Shown: positions 8,861-20,870 of the stretch, one piece after another
How positions within the stretch are numbered: the first letter of the stretch is position 1
Layout: each line of letters opens with the position of its first letter
Source: Chimonanthus salicifolius
Lineage: Eukaryota > Streptophyta > Magnoliopsida > Laurales > Calycanthaceae
Length of the DNA: 64,000 nucleotides
NCBI GenBank assembly: GCA_013350335.1
Contig: CM023542.1
Coordinates: 8,108,025 to 8,172,024 of the forward strand
Reading direction: 5' to 3'
Notes under the pieces: generated by a model
The model's database searches: none
Told to the model about the DNA's origin: nothing
The model's input: the letters and a program-made list of their open reading frames with translations, nothing else
Made by a program: the position numbers and the translations under genes

Positions 8861-11800
8861 AAAGAAAATTTTGTCTCGAAATTTAAAACAAACTCTACCT
8901 TCTTGGCCTGTGAACAAGCCAGGGTACAGCTTCTGCATCATCGATTCACGTTCCCACGTCTCATGCTGCACGTCGCGATGCTGCCACAACACTCACACTA
9001 GAGGTATAGACTTCCTCCTGAGTTCTTGAGTCCGACGCTCTAGAATCTTGACTGGTACTTCTTCAAAAGTTAGGTCCTCTGACACTTCGATATCTTCAAA
9101 ACTGATCACATGCGACGGGTCAGGCTCGTACTTCCTTAACAGACACGTGGACCGTACTATGTACTCTCTCCAAAGCCTGAGGAAGATCCAACTGATAGGC
9201 CACTTCACCTATCCTCTTCAAGATCTCAAAGGGTCTAACATATCGAGGTGATAGTTTTCCCTTGCGCCCGAACCGCTGCACTCCATGACGTGGTGCCACA
9301 TGTAAGAAAACTTGGTCGCCAACTGCATACTCCAAAGGTCATCGCCTTTTGTCAGCATAACTCTTTTGTCTGCTCTGGGCCGTCTTGAGACGCTGTCTGA
9401 TTACTTCAACTTGTTCTGATGTCTCACGCACTAGATCAGGTCCTAACAGCGCTTTGTCTCCTACCTCTGTCCAACAAAGAGGTGACCTACAAGGTCTGCC
9501 ATACAGAGCCTCGTAGGGTGCCATCTGCACACTGGAGTGATAACTGTTGTTGTAGACAAACTCGATCAAGGGCAAGTGATCTTCCCAACTTCCCTGCATA
9601 TCCATCACACAAGCTCTTAGCATATCCTCTAAGGTTTGAATGGTTCTCTCTAACTGACCATCCGTCTGAGGGTGAAAAGCAGTGCTGAAGCACAACTTGG
9701 TCCCCAACTCCTCTTGTAATCCTTGCCAAAACCTTGATACAAACCTCAGATCTCTATCAGATACAATGGATACAGGCACTCCATGCAATCTGACTATCTC
9801 CTTCAAATACAGTCTACTTAGAGTAGCCAAAGAATCTGTCTTCTTGATCGGCAAAAAGTGAGCTGAGTTCGTCAATCGATTGACTATTACCCAAAAAGCG
9901 TCGTTCTTCTTAGGAGACTTAGGAAATCCAGTTACAAAATCCATCGTGATATGCTTCAACTTCCATTCAGCCACTTCTAAAGGTTGCATCTTTCTACCAG
10001 ATCGTTGATGCTCCGCCTTCACTTGTTGACAGGTCAAGCACTTGGGCACAAAATTTGCTACCTCGCGCTTCATACCTTTTCACCAGAAAAGTCGCCGCAA
10101 GTCATGATACATCTTTGTACCACCGGGATGCACCGCAAAGCGAGATCGATGAAAGTGATCAAGCACCTTTCTCCTGCACTCGTCCGACTTTGGCACAAAT
10201 AGTCTGTCTTTGAAAGTCAGACTTCCGTCCGCCTTGATCTTCCAATCCTCTAGAGTCGCTCCTCCTAAAAGCTGAGTTGCTAACTCCTTCGTTTCTGGGT
10301 CGCTCTGTTGTCTTTCCAACACCAATCTAACTACCTCGGGTTGCAGAACCAAACTATGGATTCTTGCTGACCCGCTTCCTTCGATCAGCTCTAGATAGTA
10401 CTCTGACAGAACTTCCAGCATCTTCCACTGCAAGGATGCCATCCTCGCCACGTCGCTATGTGACTTCCTGCTCAAGGCATCGGCCACCATGTTGGCTTTT
10501 CCTCGGTGATAAGAGATACTGAAGTCATAATCTCCCAAGTACTCCATCCACATACGCTGCCTCATATTCAAGTCTTTCTGAGTGAAGATATACTTGAGAC
10601 TATAGTGATCAGAAAACACATTGAACTTCTCACTATATAAGTAATGTCTCCACAACTTTAACAAGAATACTACGGCTGCCAACTCCAAATCATGAGTCGA
10701 GTAGTTCTGCTCGTGTCCCTTCAATTGCCTAGAACCATAAGTTACTACCTTCTCTTCTTGCATCAGCACACAATCCAAACCAAACTTGGATGCGTCGCAA
10801 TAAACATCGTAACCTTGTCCTTGCTCGGGTATCACCAACACTGGAGACGTCGTCAACTTCTCCTTCAGCTCCTGGAATGCTTTCTCACAAGCTTCGCTCC
10901 ACTCGAACTTGACGTTCTTCCTCGTCAGCCGAGTCATCGGCACCACAATCTGAGAGAAGTGCGGGATAAACTTTCGGTAATATCCTGCTAATCCCAGAAA
11001 GCTCCTGATTTCGAACACGTTCTTTGGACTCTCCCAAGTCTTCACGGTCTCTACTTTCGCTGGATCTACCGAGATTCCTCCTGGAGACACCACGTGTCCC
11101 AGAAATTGCACTTGAGTCAACCAAAACTCACACTTGCTCAGCTTAGCAAACAGCTGATGCTCCCGAAGAGTCTGAAGAACAATCCGCAGATGACGCTCAT
11201 GCTCCTCCTCTGATGACGAAAAGATCAAGATATCGTCGATGAAGACTATCACGAGCTCTTGCAGATACGGTCGAAACACGCGATTCATCAAGTCCATAAA
11301 CATGATTGGCGCGTTCGTCAAACCGAAAGGCATCACCACAAACTCGTACAAACCATACTGCGTCCGGAAAGCAGTCTTTGGAATGTCTTCCTCTAGAATC
11401 CGCAATTGATGGTAACCCGACCTTAAATCGATTTTCGAAAAACACTTCGATCCCCTCAAAAGATCAAAGAGGTCGTGTATTCTAGGAAACGGATACTTAT
11501 TCTTAATAATTACCTGGTTAAGCTGCCGGTAATCTATACACATCCTCATCGATTCATCCTTCTTCTTCACAAAGAGAGCAGGTGCGCCCCACGGCGAGTT
11601 GCTCTGACGGATAAATCCAAGACTAAGAAGCTCATCTACCTGCGTAGCTAGCTCTCTCTGCTCTGCCGGCGCCATCCGATAAGATGTCATGGAAATTGGA
11701 GATGTTCCTGGCTGTAGGTCTATAACAAACTCTATCTCTCGGCGTGGAGGTAGCCCAGCCAACTGGTCAGGAAAAATATCCATAAACTCACACACCACCC

Positions 11801-13418
11801 GAGGAGCAACAGACCCTACACCACCTACATTTTTCCAACCGATGCTTGCCACCACACTACCAGGATATGCCCTAAGGCCAGAGAAAATGACTCTCATCTT
11901 CTCATAGGGCACTAACTTCTCCATAAACCTCTCACCGGTTGAGGAGACTCCATGAATTCTCCTCTGAGAGCAGTCTATCAAGACTCCAAAAACTGATAAC
12001 CAATCCATACCAAGGATGATGTCAAAGTCCGTCATTTCCAATATAAGAAAATCATAGGACAACTCCACTCCGCTAATCTTCAAAACACAAGATCTACATT
12101 CTTGGTTCGCCAAAGCCTTCTTACCCAAAGGTGATACTACCATTAGCGGGTTAAGTACTTCTATTGGTTTCAAACTCAAACTAACACAACAAGTTCTAGA
12201 GATAAAGGAATGCGAAGTACGGGTATCAAACAACACTCGAGCCAAAAGATTGAAAAGATTGAGGGTACCTTCCATCACCGTGTTCTCCACCGGTTCTTCC
12301 TTCTGAGTCCCTATTGAGTAGACTCTCCCTTGAGGACGTCCTTGTCCTTGTCCTCTCCCCTGACCGTTCCGAGGTGGTCCGTTCCTCGGTGCCACTAAAC
12401 CTCTGGAAGCCTGTTGAGAACCTCTGTCGGCAGACGGCTGCGCCACAGAGAAGGAAACTCCGGGGCCTTGCGAAGGTGTCGTCTTACCAGAATAAGGGCA
12501 ATCCTTGAACAGGTGCCCGGTCTGCTGGCAGTGAAAGCACGCCTTCTCTCCTCTGGATTGACAGAACTTAGAAGTATGCCCCGGCTGATTGCAGGTGTAG
12601 CATACGACTGGCCGAGAGTCAGACCGACTTGACTGGCCCACACTAGGTTGGCTCTTCTTAAAGAAGGGCCTCTTCTACTGGTTGAATGTCGCCTTCTTGT
12701 TGGAAAAAGGTTTCTGAGAGCTGTCAGTGCTCCGGTTGATGGAGTCTACCGCTTCCACCTTTGAAGCTCAATCGATGATCTCCTCCAAAGTGTTGAACAC
12801 AAGGCCGGCCACTTGCCGCTGCAGAAAGGGTCTAAGTCCGTTCTCAAAGTGCTGGATCATCTCCTCCTCATTGGCAGCAATCCACGGCATAAACTGCATT
12901 AAGTCGATGTAGCGCATGGCATACTGTGCCACGGTGTCTGAACCTTGCTGGATATTGAGAAACTCTCTCTTCCTCGCTTCCTTCACCGTCTTTGGAAAAT
13001 AACGGGCCAAAAAGGCTGCAGAGAACTCCCCCCAAGTCATCGGCTCGTGATTACGAACCAAGTTCTTCGCCTCCCACCATTCGTAGGCGTTCCCTTCAAG
13101 CTGGTAAGTCGCTAGGGTCACTCACAAATCGTCGGCGATTGCTAGGGTGTTGAGGATTCGGCTAATCTGAGTCAACTAGTTCCTCGCAGCACTGGGGTCT
13201 TCTATTCCCGAGAAACTAGTCGGGTTCAGACGCTTGAACTCTTTGAGAGTCGAGGTGGCTCTCTCTTCTGGCATTTGGATTGGCGAACGTCGCATGTTTT
13301 CAGCTATCTGCTGAAATGCTTTAACCGCCGCTCGTATCGCCTCATTGGATAGGTTACGGGGTGGAAGACCAGTCATCCTCCCACGAAAATTGGCTCTGTT
13401 CGCGTTGGGTCCTGACAT
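8861..13418 (-). pseudogene. gag-pol of element A, decayed
   Basis: One frame runs from ATG 13418 (MSGPNANRANFRGRM) through gag, two CCHC knuckles ([14 protein letters not shown] and [14 protein letters not shown], about 12600-12500), aspartic protease (about 12230), reverse transcriptase with FIDD (about 11240), RNase H (about 10800-10450) and integrase (HHCC about 10150-10000, then the DDE core about 9970-9600). It ends in a chromodomain-like tail (about 9130-8890), with the stop just before the polypurine tract. Breaks: in-frame stops at 13176, 13122, 12768, 12675, 10080 and 9339, a one-base frameshift near 9150-9160, then another stop at 8993. The protease active-site triplet reads DTR instead of D-T/S-G. 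No functional product is expected. Confidence 0.92.
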
Positions 13419-13618
13419 CTGTTATTTACACTTGTAAATATCATTAACCAATTTTAAGATCTTTATTAAAGCAAAACACACAAGTTGCAATAATCTCATT
13501 AGAATTCATCCAAAATTTCAAATACAAGTACAAGGGTTAGTAGGGTATGAAAACCCTTCAAAACAACAAAACTCAACCCTTACCAAAACAAACTCCTCTA
13601 AGCCCCAACAACACTAAT

Positions 13619-14115
13619 CTAATCTTCCGAAAAAGATCCTGCCTTATCACCAAAGTAATAGAAGTTGTCCGGACAGGCCTCAGACCTGTGTTCGAACACT
13701 CCACACGTTAAACAGGGTATAATCCCTGGTCCTCCTACATAAGGACAATTTGTCCTTGCACTCCCATGCCCGCGGAGTCCCCAAACAGGGCAAATTACAC
13801 CGGGCGGATAGGGGCAAAAGGTAAAGTTGTGCCCTGCCTTATTGCAGAGTTCACACATATAATCCGGGTACTCGTCCGAAGGCGGAGTAGCCGGAATATA
13901 CTCGGGCGAGCTGTTCTCTCCTACTGACTCCTCAGGAATCGGGATATCTCCCTCTTCTTCTACAGGCTCAGCACCAACATGGTACTCTGGGGGTGCTACT
14001 TCTATCTCTTTTCCAGGTGCAACCTCGTCGAAGTTGGCACACCAGAGTCATCTGAAGAATCCAAGATGATTGAGTCGTTAGGGGTCCCCTGAAAATACTC
14101 GGTATTGCCTGACAT
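13619..14115 (-). pseudogene. Extra reading frame upstream of gag: acidic N-terminus plus zinc knuckles
   Basis: The frame starts at ATG 14115 (MSGNTEYFQGTPNDSIILD). After a one-base frameshift around 14030-14070 it continues as an acidic, Pro/Glu-rich stretch into an uninterrupted 79-codon frame (13858-13619). That part has two exact CX2CX4HX4C knuckles (CELCNKAGHNFTFC and CLTCGVFEHRSEAC) with a degenerate third between them (CPVWGLRGHGSARTNC, where the second Cys is Trp). It is on the same strand as gag, between the primer-binding site and gag. Knuckles of this type bind single-stranded nucleic acid, so a nucleocapsid-like accessory role is possible but is inference. I do not recognise it as a standard Tekay product. 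13419-13618 holds no gene. Confidence 0.6.
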
Positions 14116-14218
14116 ATCTGTATCACCAAATAAGAAGATGTCAAAAACAATAGCAATACTAAGGCAAAAGCAAGTCTAACTAGGTAGTAACCCATCACAG
14201 TCCTAGAGTTTGAGCCTA

Positions 14219-14234
14219 CGCTCTGATACTAAGC
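14219..14234 (-). other. Primer-binding site of element A
   Basis: The minus strand reads GCTTAGTATCAGAGCG next to the inner LTR end. This is one mismatch from the usual TGGTATCAGAGC complement of initiator tRNA-Met. Confidence 0.75.
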
Positions 14235-15839
14235 TTTCACGCCCCGACCTGAAGGGTGGGCCCGGAACGCGACTGATTTTTTTTTTTTTTGATAAATAAA
14301 CTAAACCAACTCACACGCATTTTAATTGGGCCGGATCAACAGTTGGGCCCAAGGGTTACACATGATCCCATCATGTGGACTCAAACATGTACCATAAGCC
14401 TACCCCATAAAAATAAACATAAATAACAACAACATAATATCATCAAACAAAATCCATCCATTGATTCATCATTCAAGGTCACAACATAATAACTACAGCA
14501 ACGTCGTAGTCTCAATACATAAAGTTTTCAAAAGAACTAAGTACCACATCCGGTACTTTATAAGAGCCAAAGGTTTCAAGAACCAGAAAGCACAAATAAG
14601 GGTATTCCCCCTTCAGGGAAATCCCAAACCACCGTCGCAGCTATTCCACCCTAAGCTTGAAAGAGAGGGTCCTCCTCCTCGGGTTCAACGCCTGAAAGGT
14701 GAGTGGTGTGAGCTAACCAGCCCAGTGAAGGAAATATAACAATGCAGTTTAAGTAAAATAACAGGTTAGCAACAGTTCAATAATATCACATGCTTGATAA
14801 CAAAAAACATAATCTCATATAAATCAACATCATCAATTACTGCTATCATCCACTGTAATGCCTGCCGACTACGCTGAGACCAGTATTAAGTCCCGACACG
14901 GTCAAAATACATTCTTGCAAGTACATCTCCGGCTCTGACTTAGCCGATACTGACACCCTCAAGTCAGCAACTGACGACAGCATGGTCCGCCCATGGTCCA
15001 GTAGACATAAACTATCTCTTATATGGCCAATATTGGTTCAATAGCCCAGGTACGTGAAAGCAGTCTTGCATACTCATACGATCAACGTTGTAATATCACA
15101 ATCATCATCAGCACTCTTACCATAGTGCATCATGTCTAGGCACATGAGTGGGTTCATCAAAACTGAAACCACTCATTGCTCAATATTCATCTCATCATAA
15201 AGTTTGTTTACAAAATCTGTGGAGTTAAGTTCCCTCACCGTGATTGTGTGGTTACGCGGTCTCTGTTCAAACAACACACAAGTGCACAATAAATATACAT
15301 AACAGATACGTACACATACGTAGTATTTGAAAATCATACGTTTTCCCACAAAATATTCATGGTTCATGGAATTGAGTCTCCTACTTGATTTCTATCCTTT
15401 TTAAATTATCATAATTCTCAATATAATAATAAATAAAAAGGGGCTCATTCCAAAACTCATATTGTCTTCTGGGCATTGACCAGATTGACTTACTGAGTTA
15501 GGTCTAGATCTTCGGGTCACTTCTCGGTTGTCTTCTGGATAGGACCAGATCTGACATTTTGAGTTAGGCCTCGAGGTCACCCAGTGCCCGACTATATAGT
15601 GTCGGCCTGAAAGTGAATCACTCAGTGCCAATAGGGTCGGCCTGGAAGCGGATACAATAGTATTTACACTATAAGTAATAAGAGAAAAGGGGTTAGTACA
15701 AATTTTAATTAACAAAAGGGGTATTAATCATCATAACACATCACTAACCATAGTCAAGCAAGATCAGACATCAATAATAATATTTTATCATTTAAAAACT
15801 GTGTCCCTCGGAACATACCTCGGAACTGGGTACAGTGGC

Positions 15840-16180
15840 TTCGGATCATCCGAACCACACTAAACTAAGTCACTGACCTCGGATCATGGGTCTGACTTCG
15901 GATCGTCCGAAGGTTGGATCTCGGACCTTCCGAAGTCCATCCGAACCGATAAAAACAGAGAAAAGAGTCTCGGTGGGTCTGTATGCTCGGAACGTCCGAA
16001 GTCTGGGTTCGGAACGTCCGAGTGGGTTCGGTCCTTCCGAGATTGGCTCGGTGCGTCCAAAAAGGGTCAGGCTAGCCTCGGGCGTAACTGGGCTTCGGTG
16101 AAGCTCGGAATGTCCGAGGGTTACTGTTCGGACCGTCCGAAGGTTCGGACCTTCCAAAGACCAGCTCTCGGACCTTCCGA
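15840..16180. repeat. Array of palindromic TCGGAnCnTCCGA boxes (5' LTR copy)
   Basis: Same array as in the 3' LTR, at equivalent positions. A few boxes have lost symmetry by single C-to-T or G-to-A changes, for example TCGGAATGTCCGA and TCGGACCTTCCAA. Confidence 0.85.
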
Positions 16181-16673
16181 GAGTCGTCTTCCTCCACTGT
16201 CTGCACCAGCAGACAGTGACGGTAGACCAACAGTAAAATACGATTCCGGAAATGGAGGTCTCCCGGACTCGGTTTTCACTTCCGTCTGGTCTGATGGACT
16301 CCTCTGGGAGTCCTCTTTCCATAGGGAATGGTTTGGAGCCTTGGAGCTCACTAGGCCATCCGATTTAAACAGTGAAAGCTCACGGGTACATGAAACCCAT
16401 GGTTTTTCCTTAGATTTAAAACTGGTTTTTCTCAATCAAAACAGGGCCAAAACTTGAATTTCTCGATTCAAAATCGATTGGAATTTGAAAAGGAATGCAT
16501 TGGATACCTTGGCTGAGGTTCCTGGTTTGAAAATCCGGAATTTGAAATGCTTTCTTCTAAGCTTACTGTTATTGAAAAAAACAGAAGCTTAAAGGTCTCG
16601 GCTGGGTTTCTGCAAGACAGAGAAGGGAGAAGAGAAGATGCAGTTTTTGCTGGGAGTTCAAACCGATGGGGAA

Positions 16674-16690
16674 TGGCTGAATTTATAGGA
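16674..16690 (-). promoter_or_regulatory. TATA box of the element A 5' LTR
   Basis: The minus strand reads TCCTATAAATTCAGC, followed by a CT-rich leader. This would drive the full-length retroelement transcript toward lower coordinates. Confidence 0.6.
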
Positions 16691-17968
16691 ATTCAGCCGG
16701 GGAGAGAGGCCGGAAACCCGCTGCGCATGCAGCGACGATGGGACGGGACGACGGGAATCATCATTCGCCGGTTAGTTGTGGATAAGCCCTCCAATATTTT
16801 TGGTTTTACAAATTAGACCCTAGTTTTAATAAAAATCGATTTTAAAACTAAAAGCAATAATTTAAAAACCCGAAAACCTGATCCAACCTTACAGATAGGT
16901 TGGGTTTTGAAAACCTTGGTCACCATAAAAATTTTAGATTTTAAATCTTAATAAAAATCATTTATTTAAATAAGAACTATATTTTACCCATAATTACTTA
17001 AATAAACAAATGTAAAAATAACCAATTTGTAAATCTTATTTTGAAGTGAAATGAAATAAGTAGACCATTCTTAAAATGGTCTAACATCAAGTACCCTTTT
17101 CAGAATTTATCTCGTTTCCGAAATTATTTAGAATAATTAAAACTCCCTTTCGGGGTTTTGACGGGCGGATTTAAATACCATTTTTTCTGAAAATAAATTC
17201 ATTTTAAAATCAGAAATGCAAATCCTTTATTAAGGAGAATATTAGCCACCAATAATATTCACATAACAATATAATTTGTAAAATCGTAACTAAAAGTGGT
17301 AAATTACCAAAATGCCCCTCCAGCTGAACAAACTGGATCACTAAGCTCACGAGCTCGGATTAGGCCATAACTGGGCTTCCCTCGAAGCCCTAACCGTAAT
17401 CTCCGAGATTAATCGGTTAAACAGGATTAACAAGCTAAAACACGCGTAATCTGGGGCAGGGTATTACAATATTATCCAACTCAATTTGGGATGGCACTTG
17501 GACTAAGTTAATGGGTCGGGTCTAAACGTAACACTCAATCTGATATGATCCATTTTGATCTACGGATTTCAACTTGCATGTTGTTACAACTGGGGGCCAT
17601 GTTGATGCTAGTTTCTATAAAACATGAATTATGTATGGAAAACTTTGTTACTTTCTTATAAGTTTTTCATTCGATTGATTGTATAAATATTTTGAAAGTA
17701 GTGGGGTTACCCATGAGTGGGGTCCATGTGGGCCCAACAAGTCAACATAAAGAAAATGTGCATCCCCTAGAATCGAAGGTTGAGCTTATGCTCTTATTGA
17801 GCCTAAAACAATTTCTTGTTGAGGTGACCTTTGATAGACTCACCTATATGAGAGTGGAAGTGTAGCTCCTTCCTTTGATATTGGGATACAGATACGTGGC
17901 ATTATAGGTGTTGCCTAAATGTGTTCTTTACCTCCGATTTTCTCATCATGGATTTACAAACTCAAAAG

Positions 17969-18283
17969 GCTGCGTTTGGATAGCGGAAAAAGGGGTTTGG
18001 TAACTAAAGGAGAGAGGTAAGAAATCAATTTTTTACCCTTTTTCTTCAACTTTTGAAAATCCTTTTTAAAGGACGGATTTTTATATCACGTGTGTAACTC
18101 TTTATTACTTTTGTTTGGTAATTAAGAGGTAGGAGTAAAAAATTAAAAAAATTGACTTTTTACCCTTCCCCTCCCACTTTTGAAAATTCTTTCTAAATAA
18201 GGAGTATTTATAATTCCAGAAAGCCTTGGTCAAAAGTAACTTTGGGTAACTCCAGTAAAAATTACTCCTCATCTAAATGCCAC
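17969..18283. mobile_element. Probable MITE with GCGTTTGGAT-type ends
   Basis: The left end GGCTGCGTTTGGATAGCGG pairs imperfectly with the reverse complement of the right end (GTGGCATTTAGATGAGG). Two internal segments, each with TTTTTACCCTT and ACTTTTGAAAAT, are partial duplicates. No clear target duplication. 17469-17968 and 18284-18570 show nothing else. Confidence 0.4.
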
Positions 18284-18570
18284 AGATTCTAAGAATATCG
18301 ATGGAATCTTGAGGTATTCTCACTAAGTGAGGTTCACGTCCACTGAGACACCTTCATTTATGCATAAACTTCTAGACATGTAAGAGCAAGAAAGAAAATT
18401 CAAATATATTTTGAAAATAGTGGGGGATTATTGGATATTTTCAAAATAGTTTTATTTCAGAATAAAATTTATTCCCAAGAGATGTTATTTGAAATTCTCC
18501 TTTCATAAAAGTATATTTTGGTTCAAAGAATATTTGACTTTTCAAATGTTCCTTTGTTTGAAGGGGTATG

Positions 18571-18921
18571 TGTTGGGATGCGAAGGAGAATCTCACATCG
18601 GTTGTAAGGGAGAATCTAAGGTCTTATAAGAGACTGGATTACTCCACCTATCAAGTTAGCATTTTGAGCTGGAAGCCTAGTCCTAACAGTGGTATTAGAG
18701 CTATGTCCCCAAGCCACATCATGTGGACTTAGAGATCCCCTAGCTGAATGGGATGATTGGCGGTGTTCTATCTCTCAGAGAGCCTCATTTGAGAGAGGGA
18801 TTGTTGGGGTACGAACGAGAGTCCTATGTCGGTTGTGAGGGGGAAAATCTAAGGATTTATAAAGAACTGGGTCACTCCACCTATCGAGTTAGTCTTTTAA
18901 GCTAGAAGTCCAGTCCCAACA
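18571..18921 (+). mobile_element. TRIM (miniature LTR retrotransposon), complete
   Basis: Two direct LTRs of about 120 bp (18571-18688 and 18802-18921) begin TGTTGGG and end CCTAACA or CCCAACA. The left LTR is followed by GTGGTATTAGAGC, a tRNA-Met-type primer-binding site, and the right is preceded by a purine run (GAGAGAGGGA). The 113-bp interior has no coding capacity. Flanks GTATG and GTACA could be a decayed 5-bp duplication. Confidence 0.8.
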
Positions 18922-19603
18922 GTACATTACTTTTAAATGACTTGAAAGGGTGCCATGCAAGAATATCTAAGGTCTATGAATTTTGGATTTCCAAAAGCAT
19001 TTTGATTTTATCCTCATCACTATTTTTTCATAGAAATTTTCTAGTGATAACAAGAATATCGGGTTGCAATATTTGGTTTTAGTTAGAACTCAGAAAAATA
19101 CAATTTTCTGCATCAATTTTCTTGCTGTCGAGCATTGCTCTTCCAATTTGAAAATTGGGTGTCACCTTTGATGCTGTCGAGCATTGCTCTTGATGCTTGT
19201 CAACCCATCTGCTTTGGAACACATGGAGCTTATATGTGCTTTAGAAGGTGGGAGAGAGACATATAAGGTAGTCTTCGGCTAATGTCTACATGAGGGGTTC
19301 TCGTGGTGGGTGTTTCGTTTGTGGCCCACCAATGATCATGAGGAGGGTTTTTTTAGAAAATTTTATGGATGGATTTAGTACCTATCAAAAAATTCACTTG
19401 ATTTGATAACTCAATAATTTTTATGAGCACAAAAATTAATAATGGAAAAGATTGCAATTTTGTCGATCTTCAATCCAGCAGTTCATGTAAACTCAGGTAT
19501 ACGAACCGATGGCTAGGGATTCAATTTGTGTGTGTGGTGTAAATGGGGGCCAGGGAGGCTCCACATGAGGGGTTCTCGGAGTCCTCATGGTGTTCCAGCA
19601 TTG

Positions 19604-19894
19604 TGTTAGGGCTGTTGCGAACGACTCCCACATTAGAAGTGTAGAGGGAGATCTAAGAGTTTATAAAGAACTTGGGTTACTCCACCTAACAGATTAGTTT
19701 TTTGGGCTGGAAGTCCAGGTCCAAACAAATTGTATCAGAGTAAGATTTCAGGCTACCTCATGTGGGCTCCTGAACGGGATGGCCGATGTCACTCTCTCCG
19801 TTGAAGGACCTCTTTTGAGAGGGAGATTGTTGGAGCTGTTGCGAACGAATTCCAAATTAAAAGTATCGAGAGAGATTTAAGAGTTTATCTCCCA
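19604..19894 (+). mobile_element. TRIM, right LTR truncated
   Basis: Left LTR 19604-19727 (TGTTAGGGCTGTTGCG...CCAAACA), primer-binding-like TTGTATCAGAG, a short interior with a purine tract (TTTTGAGAGGGAGA), then a second LTR starting at 19828 that breaks off near 19894. It belongs to the same family as the TRIM at 18571. Confidence 0.7.
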
Positions 19895-20523
19895 TATGTT
19901 TGTTGGTTCCTTCTTCATGAACGGAGAAATATTGCACTTTGTTTGGTTTGAAGTTACTCTTTAATAAATTGTGAAAGATTTAATTTGATTACAATTATTT
20001 CTTAGCCTCTGTTTTGTGTTCTTTTCGTTTCACACCTTTACTGAAGGGATTACAAATTTCCCCTTGTGTCTCAGTAAAGCATGGAAATGTGCTATTTAGG
20101 GTGTGTTACCTCTGCTGGGAAAAAACAAAATTTAATGTAATTTTTTGTGAAGAGATCCATGACTTTATTAATTTGTACTTGTCATGAGGCCTGTTTACTT
20201 CTGTGTCCTTTCTCATGGGACATATTCCAAAAGTTCTTTTTTAGGATATATTCCCAAAATGTTTCTTCAGCATATATTCCTAAATTTTTTGTTTGGCATA
20301 TATTCTCTATTATATGGTAGAGAACTTGAAGGCTGTGCTTTATTTTGGTTTTAGGATCGAATGTCTCCTATTTCAATTCAGTAAATGATTATCACAAACC
20401 CTTGATTGCTTCACTTGCAAAATAACGTTCTAGAAGGAACCAGTGGACTGGATGGTTGGAAACAAGTCAAACAACCAGTTTGCGGTAACTTTTTGGTCAT
20501 TATTCACCTTTTTATAGATAGAT

Positions 20524-20870
20524 TGTCAGGACTCGATATTCAGTATAAAAGATTAGTCTATTAAATGGAGTGACTCAAATCATTTATAAATTTCTAAATC
20601 TCTCTTTACACTTTTAATATAGGACTCGTTCACAGCCAGCCCCAACCATCTCCTCCCAACCCCACCCCCCCCACCCCACCCCCCCCCCCTTCTCCCCATT
20701 CCCCTTCCCCTTCCCCTTTAGTCTGAGACACGGCTTTAATACCAATTATTAGGACTTGAGTATCCAACTCAAAAGACTAGTATGTTAGGTGGAGTGATCC
20801 AAGTCTTTATAAATTCTTAAATCTCCCTTTATATTTTCAATGTGAGACTTGTTCGCAGTCAACTTCAACA
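20524..20870 (-). mobile_element. TRIM on the minus strand with a C-rich interior
   Basis: Minus-strand LTRs occupy about 20747-20870 and 20524-20647 and share GGGAGATTTAAG-type and ACTCCACCTAA-type blocks with the other TRIMs. A primer-binding-like ATTGGTATTAAAGC (complement of 20733-20746) adjoins the upstream LTR. Confidence 0.7.
20638..20720. repeat. C-rich low-complexity tract
   Basis: Nearly pure C with A and T interruptions on the plus strand, with more than four runs of four or more C. The complementary strand could form G-quadruplexes. It occupies the interior of the TRIM at 20524-20870, about 330 bp before the NAL1-like start codon. Confidence 0.8.

Larger units (their letters stand above)
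6979..17468 (-). mobile_element. Element A: Ty3/gypsy chromovirus (Tekay/Del-like) retrotransposon
   Basis: Minus-strand order: 5' LTR (17468 to 14235), primer-binding site, extra zinc-knuckle frame, gag-pol in one frame, polypurine tract, 3' LTR (8847 to 6979, cut short by element B). The left LTR and the matching part of the right LTR (15599-17468) align colinearly over about 1.87 kb. In 7021-7560 versus 15641-16180 I count about 12 differences, so the insertion is fairly young. A long LTR, single gag-pol frame and a chromodomain-like C-terminus fit the Tekay/Del lineage. At the right outer end ATATT (17469-17473) would be one target duplication; its partner is outside the window. Confidence 0.9.
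14235..17468 (-). repeat. 5' LTR of element A (about 3.2 kb)
   Basis: Starts on the minus strand at 17468 with TGTAATACCCTGCCCC and ends near 14235 with GGGGCGTGAAA, a decayed form of the usual TG...CA end, directly before the primer-binding site. The inner 14235-15598 has no partner in the window because element B removed it from the left LTR. Short frames inside are not conserved coding sequence. Confidence 0.8.
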
